Of a DNA stretch of 64,000 bases, positions 47,307-55,052 are shown piece after piece. The notes under the pieces are model-generated. The model was not told the DNA's origin. It saw only the letters and a list, made by a program, of their open reading frames with translations, and ran no database searches. How positions within the stretch are numbered: the stretch's first letter is position 1; every line of letters starts with the position of its first letter. The position numbers and the translations under genes were made by a program. Source of the stretch: Lachnospiraceae bacterium (lineage in GTDB: Bacteria > Bacillota > Clostridia > Lachnospirales > Lachnospiraceae); contig JAJQDT010000044.1 in assembly GCA_021202075.1 (NCBI GenBank), positions 1 to 64,000 of the forward strand. Reading direction: 5' to 3'.

Positions 47307-49379
47307 ATGAATGTTTACACCACTGACAAGATTCGCAACATCGTAATTCTCGGACATGGCGGTGCGGGAAAGACCAGCCTGACGGAGGCGATGGCCTATC
47401 TGTCCGGAATCACGAGCAGACTTGGAAACGTAGCTGACGGAAATACCATCAGCGATTATGATAAAGAGGAGATTAAGAGAAAGTTTTCAATTACGACTTC
47501 GATGGTTCCGGTCGTCTGGGGCGATACGAAGATCAATGTTCTGGATACGCCGGGCTATTTTGATTTCGCCGGCGAGGCGGTTGAGGCATGTGCGGCAGCT
47601 GACGCGGCAATTATTGTGGTAAATGGAAAAAGCGGCGTGGAGGTCGGTACGCAGAAGGCATGGGATCTGTGCGAGAAGTTCAAGCTTCCGCGTTTCTTCT
47701 ATGTGTCGAATATGGATTTTGACAATGCCAGCTACCGCAAGGTCGTTGAATCACTGACGGAGCTCTACGGCAAGAAGATTGCGCCGATCCATGTGCCGTT
47801 CCGTGAGAATGAGAAGTTTGTCGGCTATGTGAATGTGGTTAAGATGGCGGCCAGAAGATATGTGAATAAGCAGGAGAAGGTGGAGTGCCCGATTCCGGAT
47901 TATCTTCAGGAGTATGTAGACAAGTACCGTGAGAATCTGATTGAGGCGGTTGCGGAGACGAGTGAGGAGTTTATGGATCGCTATTTCAATGGGGAGGAGT
48001 TCTCAGAGGCAGAGATCAGAGCGGCGCTTCATACCAATGTCGGGGATGGCTCGATTGTTCCGGTGACGATGGGCGCCAGCGTGAACCTGCAGGGAATTCT
48101 GATTCTGCTTGATGACATCGTGAGCTACATGCCGTCGCCGGATAAACGCAAATTTGCCGGTGTGAACACGAAGACGAAGGAAGTATTTGAGGCAAATTAC
48201 GATTTCTCGAAAACAAAATCGGCTTACGTCTGGAAGACTCTTGTGGATCCGTTCATCGGAAAATATTCCTTTATCAAAGTGGCCTCCGGTGTTATCAAGG
48301 GAGACGACACACTTTACAATGACGCGAAGGGCACAGAGGATCGTGTGGGCAAGCTCTATGTGATGGAGGGTAGCAAGCCGGTCGAGGTGAAGGAACTGCA
48401 TGCGGGCGATATCGGAGCGATTGGAAAGATTGAGGCTTCGACGGGGGATACGCTCTCGACAAAGTCTGCTCCGATTGCTTACGGGAAGATTGAGGTGCCG
48501 GTTCCGTATACCTATAAGAGATATGAGCCGAAGGTGCGCGGCGAGGAAGACAAGGTCGCGCAGGCGCTGACGAAGATGGCGCAGGAGGATCTGACGCTGA
48601 AGGTGGTGAACGATGGCGAGAACCGCCAGACGCTGCTGTATGGTCTGGGCGATCAGCATCTGGACATTGTTGTGAGCCGTCTTCTGACCAAGTACAAAGT
48701 AGATGTGAATCTGGAGAAGCCGAAGGTGGCGTTCCGTGAAACCATCCGGAAGAGCTCTGATGTTGATTCCAAGTATAAGAAGCAGTCCGGCGGTCACGGG
48801 CAGTATGGTCATGTAAAGATGCGTTTTTCACCGATGGATTCGCTGGATGAGGCGTATGAGTTCTCTCAGGAGGTCGTTGGCGGAGCAGTTCCGAAGAACT
48901 ATTTCCCGGCGGTGGAGAAGGGCATTGCTGACTCCTGCCAGAAGGGACCTCTTGCCGGATATCCGGTCGTTGGTGTGAAGGCCGTGCTTTACGATGGCTC
49001 CTATCATCCGGTAGATTCCTCTGAGATGGCATTCAAGACTGCAGCATCTCAGGCGTTCAAGAAAGGCTTCATGGATGCGAGCCCGGTACTGCTTGAGCCG
49101 ATTGCTTCTGTGAAGGTCACCGTGCCGGATAAGTTCACCGGTGATGTCATGGGCGATCTGAACAAGAGACGCGGTCGTGTGCTCGGCATGAATCCGGATC
49201 ACAAGGGCAACACGATTGTCGAGGCGGATGTGCCGATGTCCGAGCTGTATGGCTATTCAACGCAGCTGCGATCCATGACCGGCGGCTCCGGAGATTTCAC
49301 TTACGAATTCGCACGCTATGAGCAGGCTCCGAACGATGTGCAGGAGCGCGAGATCGCGGCAAGAAAGAGCGAAGAGTAA
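47307..49379 (+). CDS. EF-G-like translational GTPase (second-type EF-G)
   Basis: A 691-residue protein with the five EF-G domains. The GTPase motifs deviate from housekeeping EF-G: G1 is GHGGAGKT instead of AHIDAGKT, G3 is DTPG, and the G4 position reads SNMD instead of NKMD. This, with the absence of rpsL, rpsG and tuf nearby, points to the EF-G-II/EF-G-like branch rather than the main fusA product. The paralogue may act in ribosome recycling, stress or late translocation. I start at ATG 47307 because GGAGG (47293-47297) abuts the ATG at 47298. Confidence 0.85.
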   Translation: MNVYTTDKIRNIVILGHGGAGKTSLTEAMAYLSGITSRLGNVADGNTISDYDKEEIKRKFSITTSMVPVVWGDTKINVLDTPGYFDFAGEAVEACAAADAAIIVVNGKSGVEVGTQKAWDLCEKFKLPRFFYVSNMDFDNASYRKVVESLTELYGKKIAPIHVPFRENEKFVGYVNVVKMAARRYVNKQEKVECPIPDYLQEYVDKYRENLIEAVAETSEEFMDRYFNGEEFSEAEIRAALHTNVGDGSIVPVTMGASVNLQGILILLDDIVSYMPSPDKRKFAGVNTKTKEVFEANYDFSKTKSAYVWKTLVDPFIGKYSFIKVASGVIKGDDTLYNDAKGTEDRVGKLYVMEGSKPVEVKELHAGDIGAIGKIEASTGDTLSTKSAPIAYGKIEVPVPYTYKRYEPKVRGEEDKVAQALTKMAQEDLTLKVVNDGENRQTLLYGLGDQHLDIVVSRLLTKYKVDVNLEKPKVAFRETIRKSSDVDSKYKKQSGGHGQYGHVKMRFSPMDSLDEAYEFSQEVVGGAVPKNYFPAVEKGIADSCQKGPLAGYPVVGVKAVLYDGSYHPVDSSEMAFKTAASQAFKKGFMDASPVLLEPIASVKVTVPDKFTGDVMGDLNKRRGRVLGMNPDHKGNTIVEADVPMSELYGYSTQLRSMTGGSGDFTYEFARYEQAPNDVQEREIAARKSEE

Positions 49380-49411
49380 GTGATTCAAAATTGTTCCATT
49401 ATATTGAATTT

Positions 49412-49450
49412 AAACGGGCGGGAGACTTCGATTGTCTTCTGCCCGTTTTT
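49412..49450 (+). terminator. Intrinsic terminator after the EF-G-like gene
   Basis: AAACGGGC (49412-49419) pairs with GCCCGTTT (49441-49448), extended inside by GAGAC/GTCTTC, followed by Ts. Confidence 0.85.
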
Positions 49451-49551
49451 CTTCGTTGAACAACAGACACTTTTTGGATATATACGCCCCCGGCGAGACG
49501 AAGGCCGTTTTTTGCCAAAAAAAATGTTGTCAGGCTTTTGTGTGTAAAATG

Positions 49552-49599
49552 AAAAAGACCGCGGCAGAATGTGAATGACACATTCCACCGCGGTCTTTT
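49552..49599. terminator. Bidirectional terminator at the end of the rnf operon
   Basis: AAAAAGACCGCGG...GAATGTG pairs with CACATTC...CCGCGGTCTTTT in a long stem with one small internal loop. It stops the minus-strand rnf transcript directly after rnfB, and A/T tracts on both sides allow function in both directions. Confidence 0.88.
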
Positions 49600-49617
49600 C
49601 ATAGAATTCCTAAAAAC

Positions 49618-50406
49618 TTACCTCATCACAATCGCTTTTGCCGGACATTTTTCCGCGCATTTTCCGCATCCAACACATTTCTCATAATCGATATGCGCGA
49701 TGTTGTTTTCTACTGTGATGGCGTCGTGTTCGCACTGTTTCATACAGAGCTTACAGCCAATGCAGCCAATGTCGCAGCTCTTCTTCACGGCGGGACCTCT
49801 GTCCTTGCTGGAGCAGCGCACAGCATAGACTGCTTTGTCCGGAATCAGCTCAATCAGATGCTTCGGGCAGGCGGAAACGCATTTGCCGCAGGCTTTGCAC
49901 AGACTGCGGTCGACAACGGCTACTCCGTTCTGGACGCTGATGGCGCCAAACTGACAGGCTTTTACGCAGGAGCCAAGACCCAGACAGCCGTAGTCGCAGG
50001 CCCATGGAGAGAGGCCGCTCGCGACCGCGGCAGCGCAGTCGTGGATGCCGATGTAATTGCTCTGCTGTGTGGTGTGCTCACAGGAACCGGAGCATTTGAC
50101 AAACGCAACCTGCTTTTCCTGCGCGTCCGCACTCACGCCCATGACCTGGCTGATTTTTTCTGCAACTGGAGCGCCGCCGACCGGACAGCCGTTGACCGGC
50201 GCTTCCCCTTTCGCAATGGCAGCCGCCATCGCGTCACAGCCGGCGTAGCCGCACCCGCCGCAGTTGTTTCCCGGCAGGTATTCGCGGACCGCGAGCTGTT
50301 TTTCATCTACTTCTACTTTAAATTTTTTTCCGACATTGATCAGGAGCATACCCATCACAAAGCCGATCACCGCTACGGTTACCGTAGCGATCAGTACAGG
50401 ATACAT
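49618..50406 (-). CDS. rnfB: Rnf complex subunit B, multi-cluster ferredoxin
   Basis: RnfB takes electrons from reduced ferredoxin. One N-terminal membrane helix (about 5-25) is followed by the Fe-S motif CGGCGYAGCDAMAAAI and then ferredoxin-type motifs CKACGKCVSACP, CIGCKLCMKQCEHD and CVGCGKCAEKCP. This is the last gene of the operon, which ends at a strong terminator. A spacer of 168 bp with repeat copy D1 separates it from rnfA. Confidence 0.95.
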   Translation of the reverse strand: MYPVLIATVTVAVIGFVMGMLLINVGKKFKVEVDEKQLAVREYLPGNNCGGCGYAGCDAMAAAIAKGEAPVNGCPVGGAPVAEKISQVMGVSADAQEKQVAFVKCSGSCEHTTQQSNYIGIHDCAAAVASGLSPWACDYGCLGLGSCVKACQFGAISVQNGVAVVDRSLCKACGKCVSACPKHLIELIPDKAVYAVRCSSKDRGPAVKKSCDIGCIGCKLCMKQCEHDAITVENNIAHIDYEKCVGCGKCAEKCPAKAIVMR

Positions 50407-50480
50407 ATTCTACCTCCTTGCTGGAATTCTTATTTCTTATTCGGCAGGAAAGCTCTCCGAACCTCCCTGTCGAACAAAGA

Positions 50481-50532
50481 CTTATGCGCACGGAAGCGTA
50501 AGGTATTTTATTGCTTCACAATACGCAATCCG
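50481..50532 (-). repeat. Dispersed nested-hairpin element, copy D1, between rnfA and rnfB
   Basis: On the minus strand: outer stem CGGATTGCGT / ACGCTTCCG (one bulge), inner hairpin ATTG-TGAAG-CAAT, unpaired AAAATACCTT, then GTGCGCATAAG. The unpaired strand and the 3' flank match copy E (AAATTTCCTT and GTGTGCATATGA). Confidence 0.55.
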
Positions 50533-50574
50533 AAGGCTCAAAACCGGAGACGCTTCGCTGCTCATTGCTGCTCA

Positions 50575-51153
50575 TCAGAGTGACAGCCCGCTAAAGCCCA
50601 TAAACGCGATGGACATCAGGGCAGCAGAGAGCAGAACTACCGGCGCCCCGCGGAACGGAGCCGGAATGGCAGATTCGTCGATGCGCTCACGGATACCGGC
50701 GAGCACGACAATCGCGATGGTGTACCCAACTGCGGTTCCGAAACCGGCGAATACGCTTTCAACGAAATTGTAGCCATCCTGCACATTGGTCAGAGCCACG
50801 CCGAGCACGGCGCAGTTCGTGGTAATCAGCGGGAGATAGATGCCCAGTGCCTGATAGAGAGGCGGAGCGACTTTTTTCAGGAACATTTCAACGATCTGCA
50901 CCAGGGTCGCGATGACCAGGATAAATACGATGGTGTTCAGATACGTCAGATCCAGAGGCTCCAGGATGAATGTATACAGCAGGTTCGCGACGGCTGAGGC
51001 GATCGTGATGACAAAGATAACCGCCGCGCCGAGGCTGGCTGAGGTTTTTATTTGCTTTGAGACGCCGAGGAATGAGCAGATTCCAAGGAACTGACTCAGC
51101 ACAACGTTATCAATCAAAGCGGTCGTGATAATGATTAAAAACAGAGAATTCAT
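50575..51153 (-). CDS. rnfA: Rnf complex membrane subunit A
   Basis: A 192-residue protein with six membrane helices of the RnfA/NqrE family. The N-terminus contains DNVVLSQFLGICSFLGVS with the conserved Cys region that, together with RnfE, binds an intramembrane Fe-S cluster. It overlaps the rnfE stop by 4 bp. Confidence 0.95.
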   Translation of the reverse strand: MNSLFLIIITTALIDNVVLSQFLGICSFLGVSKQIKTSASLGAAVIFVITIASAVANLLYTFILEPLDLTYLNTIVFILVIATLVQIVEMFLKKVAPPLYQALGIYLPLITTNCAVLGVALTNVQDGYNFVESVFAGFGTAVGYTIAIVVLAGIRERIDESAIPAPFRGAPVVLLSAALMSIAFMGFSGLSL

Positions 51154-51839
51154 GCTTTGGTCGCCTCCTTGTTATCTGTAGTGTCCCCGTGAGTGATGGA
51201 ACAGGTCGCGCAGCAGCCGTCACATCCTTCTACTTTTTTGTTTGCTTCGGTATGAATATGTACAGCATTCATAATGGCGATGATGAACGCGATCACGAGG
51301 AATGCGCCCGGAGCCTTTACGAATATGGCGATGGGCGGTACCGAATCCGGCAGAAGTGTGTATCCGAACGCGGTTCCCGCTCCGACCAGCTCCCGGACCA
51401 GACCGATGACGGTCAGGGCGATGGTAAATCCAAGCCCCATGCCGATGCCGTCGAATACCGCGAGATCAGGGGTGTGCTTATTTGCATATGCTTCCGCGCG
51501 GCCGAGGATGATGCAGTTAACTACAATCAGTGGAATGTAAATGCCCAGCGCGTCGTAGAGCCCGGGTGTGTACGCCTGCATCAGCAGGTCGACAATGGTC
51601 ACGAGCGAGGCCGTGATCACAATGTAGGCCGGGAGCCGCACTTCGTCCGGTATGACATTGCGCAGCGCTGAGATGATCAGGTTTGAAAAAATCAGGACGA
51701 TCATGGAGGAGATGCCCATGCCGATTCCGTTGATGGCGGACGTCGTCACCGCGAGGGTAGGACACATACCAAGCATCAGGATCAGCGAGGGGTTTTCCTT
51801 CACAACGCCATTATAAATCCGTTCCAGATATTGGTTCAT
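51150..51839 (-). CDS. rnfE: Rnf complex membrane subunit E, with Cys-rich tail
   Basis: RnfE/NqrD family, six membrane helices, with GMCPTLAVTTSAINGIGMG containing the conserved Cys. It is 229 residues, slightly longer than usual, because of a C-terminal extension with four cysteines (CDGCCATC). This could bind a metal or form disulfides. Coupled to rnfA by a 4-bp overlap. Confidence 0.95.
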   Translation of the reverse strand: MNQYLERIYNGVVKENPSLILMLGMCPTLAVTTSAINGIGMGISSMIVLIFSNLIISALRNVIPDEVRLPAYIVITASLVTIVDLLMQAYTPGLYDALGIYIPLIVVNCIILGRAEAYANKHTPDLAVFDGIGMGLGFTIALTVIGLVRELVGAGTAFGYTLLPDSVPPIAIFVKAPGAFLVIAFIIAIMNAVHIHTEANKKVEGCDGCCATCSITHGDTTDNKEATKA

Positions 51840-51862
51840 TCTTTGTTCTCTCCTTTATATAT

Positions 51863-51967
51863 CCTGCATCGGTTTTTGATGCAGGAAATATTCCGATTTG
51901 CAAAGCAAATCGAGAATGGTACTGCAGGCCACGTCTTGCGCTTCAGCGCAATTATAAATGACGTGGC
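51863..51967 (+). repeat. Dispersed nested-hairpin element, copy D2, between rnfDG and rnfE
   Basis: Three hairpins in a row: CCTGCATC/GATGCAGG (51863-51885), CGATTTGC-AAA-GCAAATCG (51894-51912), and outer stem GCCACGTC/GACGTGGC (51928-51935 and 51960-51967) enclosing TTGCGCT-TC-AGCGCAA and unpaired TTATAAAT. The last hairpin has the same architecture as copies B and E with unrelated stems. Confidence 0.55.
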
Positions 51968-52058
51968 TTACCTTTTTATGTCCCGCAGCTTATTGACAGT
52001 GGATATGCAGCGGTCTGCAGAATATGCCCAAAGAGCGGCCGCAAACCGGGCATACTCG

Positions 52059-53606
52059 TTATCCAATATTTGCCGCGAAGAAAGCGAGTGCGGTATTGAC
52101 CGCGTTGACGACAGCTCCGGAGGAGGTGGAAGCACCGGATACGGTGTCGATTTCATTCTCTTCGGTGGATCCGCCGGATTTGTTCAGGATGAATGCATCG
52201 GTATTGACACCCTCAAACTGGCTCTTGAAGGCGTCCTCGTCGACACGCATGCCCATGCCGGCCGTTTCGTTCAGGGTGGTGAAAGCAATCTTAACCACTG
52301 TACCATCCGTGGTGAGGCCGACAGAGAGGGTGATATCGCCGTCAAAGCCATCTCCGCTTGTGACGCTGATGACGTATCCGACGATTTCGCCGTTCGCGTC
52401 ATATCCGACGACTGCGTCATTGATATAGGTCTTGCCAAAAGCAGAATCATAGATCTCTTCACCGAGTGCTTCAATTGCCGCGTCCAGATCGGAGTCATAT
52501 TTGAAGGATTCCGCATCCGGGCAAACTTCCTGGTAAGAAGCCAGACTGTCTGCCATTTCCTGCTCCTCAATTTTGGATTTGGTCATCGCGTAGACACCGC
52601 TTAACAGCAGGCCTGCGACGAGGGTAATTACCGTCAGGTTGATGGCAGCCTTCGGGAATTCGCGCTCCTTATATTCGCCGCCCTTGTAGCCGAGAGGCTT
52701 CGGGATCGGCAGCTTGTCAATGAACGGAACGAGCATATTGGAGATAATGATTGCATAGCTGAAGGAGTCAGCGGAAGAACCGTATACACGGAACAGGCCG
52801 CCGAGAATACCGATGATCGCGCCATAGACGATGTGTCCGCGCGAGGTCACCGGACTGGTCACCGGGTCGGTTGCCATGAAGAAGGCTCCCATCAGAAGTC
52901 CGCCGCCGCAGATCTGGGCGATCAGGTAAGCCGGGACAAATCCGCCCTCGCCGAAAATCCCCATAAATAAGGTGAAGGCGACGATACAGGAAACCGGAAT
53001 TTCCAGTGTGATCCCTCCGGCTGCCCACAGGTACATACCGCCGATCAGCAGTGCCAGTGCCGAACCGCCGATCACACCGTTTGTGGTGCCCAGGTAAATC
53101 CTTGCGACGTTGACGGCATCGCCGGCATTCAGTGCGGCGAGCGGGGTCGCGGAGCTGACGCCGTCTACGCTGAAGTTCGTCATGGCAGTGCCGAACGAAA
53201 TCAGCAGGAAGCAGCGTGCTGCGAGCGCAGGGTTCAAAAAGTTCTTTCCAAGTCCGCCAAAAAAGCATTTCACAACCAGAATCGCAAACATGGAGCCGAG
53301 AATCGGCAGATAGAGCGGCGCTTCCGGCGGAAGAGAGAGCGCCAGCAGCAGGCCGGTCACGACCGCGCTTCCGTCCTTAACGGTGTTGGGCCGCTTTGCG
53401 ATGTAGTCAAATACGTATTCTGACAGCACGGCGGTAAGGACGGAGAGCAGAACCACGAGAAACGCGTGCAGTCCGTATCGCACAATGCCAAAAACAGTAG
53501 CCGGCATCAGAGCCAGTACGACATCCAGCATGACCTGTCCGGTTGTGAGCTTACTGCTTCGGATATGAGGGCTGGAAGAAATATTTAAAAGCTGTTTTTC
53601 ATTCAT
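52059..53606 (-). CDS. rnfD: Rnf complex fused subunits D and G
   Basis: One 515-residue frame contains RnfD (about 1-315: membrane helices, FMN-threonine motif SSATPL with T154) directly followed by RnfG (about 318-515: one membrane helix, then an extracytoplasmic FMN domain). Normally these are separate genes. In the RnfG part the flavin-attachment motif reads VSGASTSS, so the attachment residue would be Ser493 instead of the usual Thr. Both FMNs lie on the path by which electrons cross or face the membrane outside. The gene lies between rnfC (10 bp upstream) and rnfE. Confidence 0.93.
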   Translation of the reverse strand: MNEKQLLNISSSPHIRSSKLTTGQVMLDVVLALMPATVFGIVRYGLHAFLVVLLSVLTAVLSEYVFDYIAKRPNTVKDGSAVVTGLLLALSLPPEAPLYLPILGSMFAILVVKCFFGGLGKNFLNPALAARCFLLISFGTAMTNFSVDGVSSATPLAALNAGDAVNVARIYLGTTNGVIGGSALALLIGGMYLWAAGGITLEIPVSCIVAFTLFMGIFGEGGFVPAYLIAQICGGGLLMGAFFMATDPVTSPVTSRGHIVYGAIIGILGGLFRVYGSSADSFSYAIIISNMLVPFIDKLPIPKPLGYKGGEYKEREFPKAAINLTVITLVAGLLLSGVYAMTKSKIEEQEMADSLASYQEVCPDAESFKYDSDLDAAIEALGEEIYDSAFGKTYINDAVVGYDANGEIVGYVISVTSGDGFDGDITLSVGLTTDGTVVKIAFTTLNETAGMGMRVDEDAFKSQFEGVNTDAFILNKSGGSTEENEIDTVSGASTSSGAVVNAVNTALAFFAANIG

Positions 53607-53616
53607 GTCTCATCCC

Positions 53617-54951
53617 TCACTTTCTCTTAGCCGCAAGGATCTCGGCCTTGGCCTGCTTGAACAGCTGCATCAGCGGGCGCTTTGCCGGACAGATCCAGGT
53701 ACAGGAGCCGCAGGCAATGCAGTCGAGGCCGTACAGCCGTTTTTCATACTGCTCGTAGTCTTTTTTCTCAGCCGCGTCCGCCATCATCTGCGGAATCAGA
53801 TGGATCGGACATACGCGGGAACAGCGCCCGCAGCGGATACAGGCGGTCTGCTGTGCCTGGGCAAGCTCCACCTCATCCTCGGAAAGAAGCGTCATTGCGT
53901 TGCTGGCTTTGGTGGTCGGAGCATCGAGGGAGGGCATGGCGATGCCCATCATTGGTCCGCCGCTCAATGCCTTTTTCAGAGTCACCTCCGGCCGTATTCC
54001 TCCGGCAGCCTCCACGAGCTCTGCATATGAGGTGCCGATGGGAACTTCAAACGTAGCGGGAGCGGCAACCGCATCTCCGGAAACCGTGAAATAGCGCTTC
54101 ATCAGCGGCTCAGAATAATAGGTGGCGCGGTAAATTGCGTAAAGTGTGGCGACGTTGCAGACCACGCAGCCGACATCCGCAGGGAGCTGTCCGAACTTAA
54201 GGTCTCGTCCGCTGACGACAGAAATCAGGTTGCGCTCGCCGCCTTCCGGATATTTAGCCTTGACCGGCTGTACCATGACGCCTTTTTCACCGGCACAGAC
54301 CGCTTCCATGGCTTTGAGGGCTTCCGGCTTGTTATCTTCAATCGCGATGACGCCCATTGCGTCCGGAAACAGCTGGAGCACCAGCCGCAGGCCGTCGAGA
54401 ATTCCGCGGCTCTGATCCTGCATCAGACGGTCGTCGCAGGTAATGTACGGTTCGCACTCGGAACCGTTTGCAATGACAAAATCGATGGATTCCGGTTTTT
54501 TGACGGAAAGCTTTACATGGGTCGGGAAGCCTGCTCCGCCCATGCCGACGATGCCGGCCTTCTGAATCGCATCGAGAATGTCCTTATTGGAAAAAGTACC
54601 GGCGTGATGCTTTTTGCCGATTCCCTCTGCAAGGGTATAATTGCCGTCATTTTCTATGACAATGCACATCGCCTTCGCGCCGGAAGCAACGCGCCGCTCC
54701 TCGATGGCCTTTACCTTGCCGGAGCAGGAGCTGACGATATTCGCAGAGACAAAGCCATCTGCTTCCGCAATCGTCTGCCCTGCCAGCACGAGATCGCCCT
54801 TTGCCACGACTGGTTTTGCCGGCTTGCCGATGTGCTGGTTGACAGGGAATACAAGGTCTCCTTTCGGAAGATACGGCTGCACCGGCGTCCCCAGCGAGAG
54901 CTCTTTGTATCCCTCGGGATGAATGCCACCCCGGAATGTTTTAAGCTTCAT
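53617..54951 (-). CDS. rnfC: Rnf complex subunit C, NADH-linked Fe-S flavoprotein
   Basis: RnfC is the soluble NAD(H)-reactive subunit. It has a nucleotide/FMN-binding core (GIVGMGGAGFPTHVKL) and two [4Fe-4S] motifs near the C-terminus, CIRCGRCSRVCP and CIACGSCTWICP. At 444 residues it is typical. First rnf gene of the run, 101 bp downstream of the five-FMN protein gene. AAGGAGGA precedes the ATG on the minus strand. Confidence 0.96.
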   Translation of the reverse strand: MKLKTFRGGIHPEGYKELSLGTPVQPYLPKGDLVFPVNQHIGKPAKPVVAKGDLVLAGQTIAEADGFVSANIVSSCSGKVKAIEERRVASGAKAMCIVIENDGNYTLAEGIGKKHHAGTFSNKDILDAIQKAGIVGMGGAGFPTHVKLSVKKPESIDFVIANGSECEPYITCDDRLMQDQSRGILDGLRLVLQLFPDAMGVIAIEDNKPEALKAMEAVCAGEKGVMVQPVKAKYPEGGERNLISVVSGRDLKFGQLPADVGCVVCNVATLYAIYRATYYSEPLMKRYFTVSGDAVAAPATFEVPIGTSYAELVEAAGGIRPEVTLKKALSGGPMMGIAMPSLDAPTTKASNAMTLLSEDEVELAQAQQTACIRCGRCSRVCPIHLIPQMMADAAEKKDYEQYEKRLYGLDCIACGSCTWICPAKRPLMQLFKQAKAEILAAKRK

Positions 54952-55052
54952 ATGTAAATCCTCCTTGACGGATTAGTATTGACTGAAAATACGTCCTCCG
55001 GACTTGGCCCGTTCCGTCCATATTCAATGGGGAGAAAAGCGGGCGCAGATGA

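Noticed and set aside
47307-49379. Housekeeping fusA
   Set aside because: Atypical G1 and G4 motifs and absence of rpsL, rpsG and tuf nearby point to the EF-G-like paralogue.
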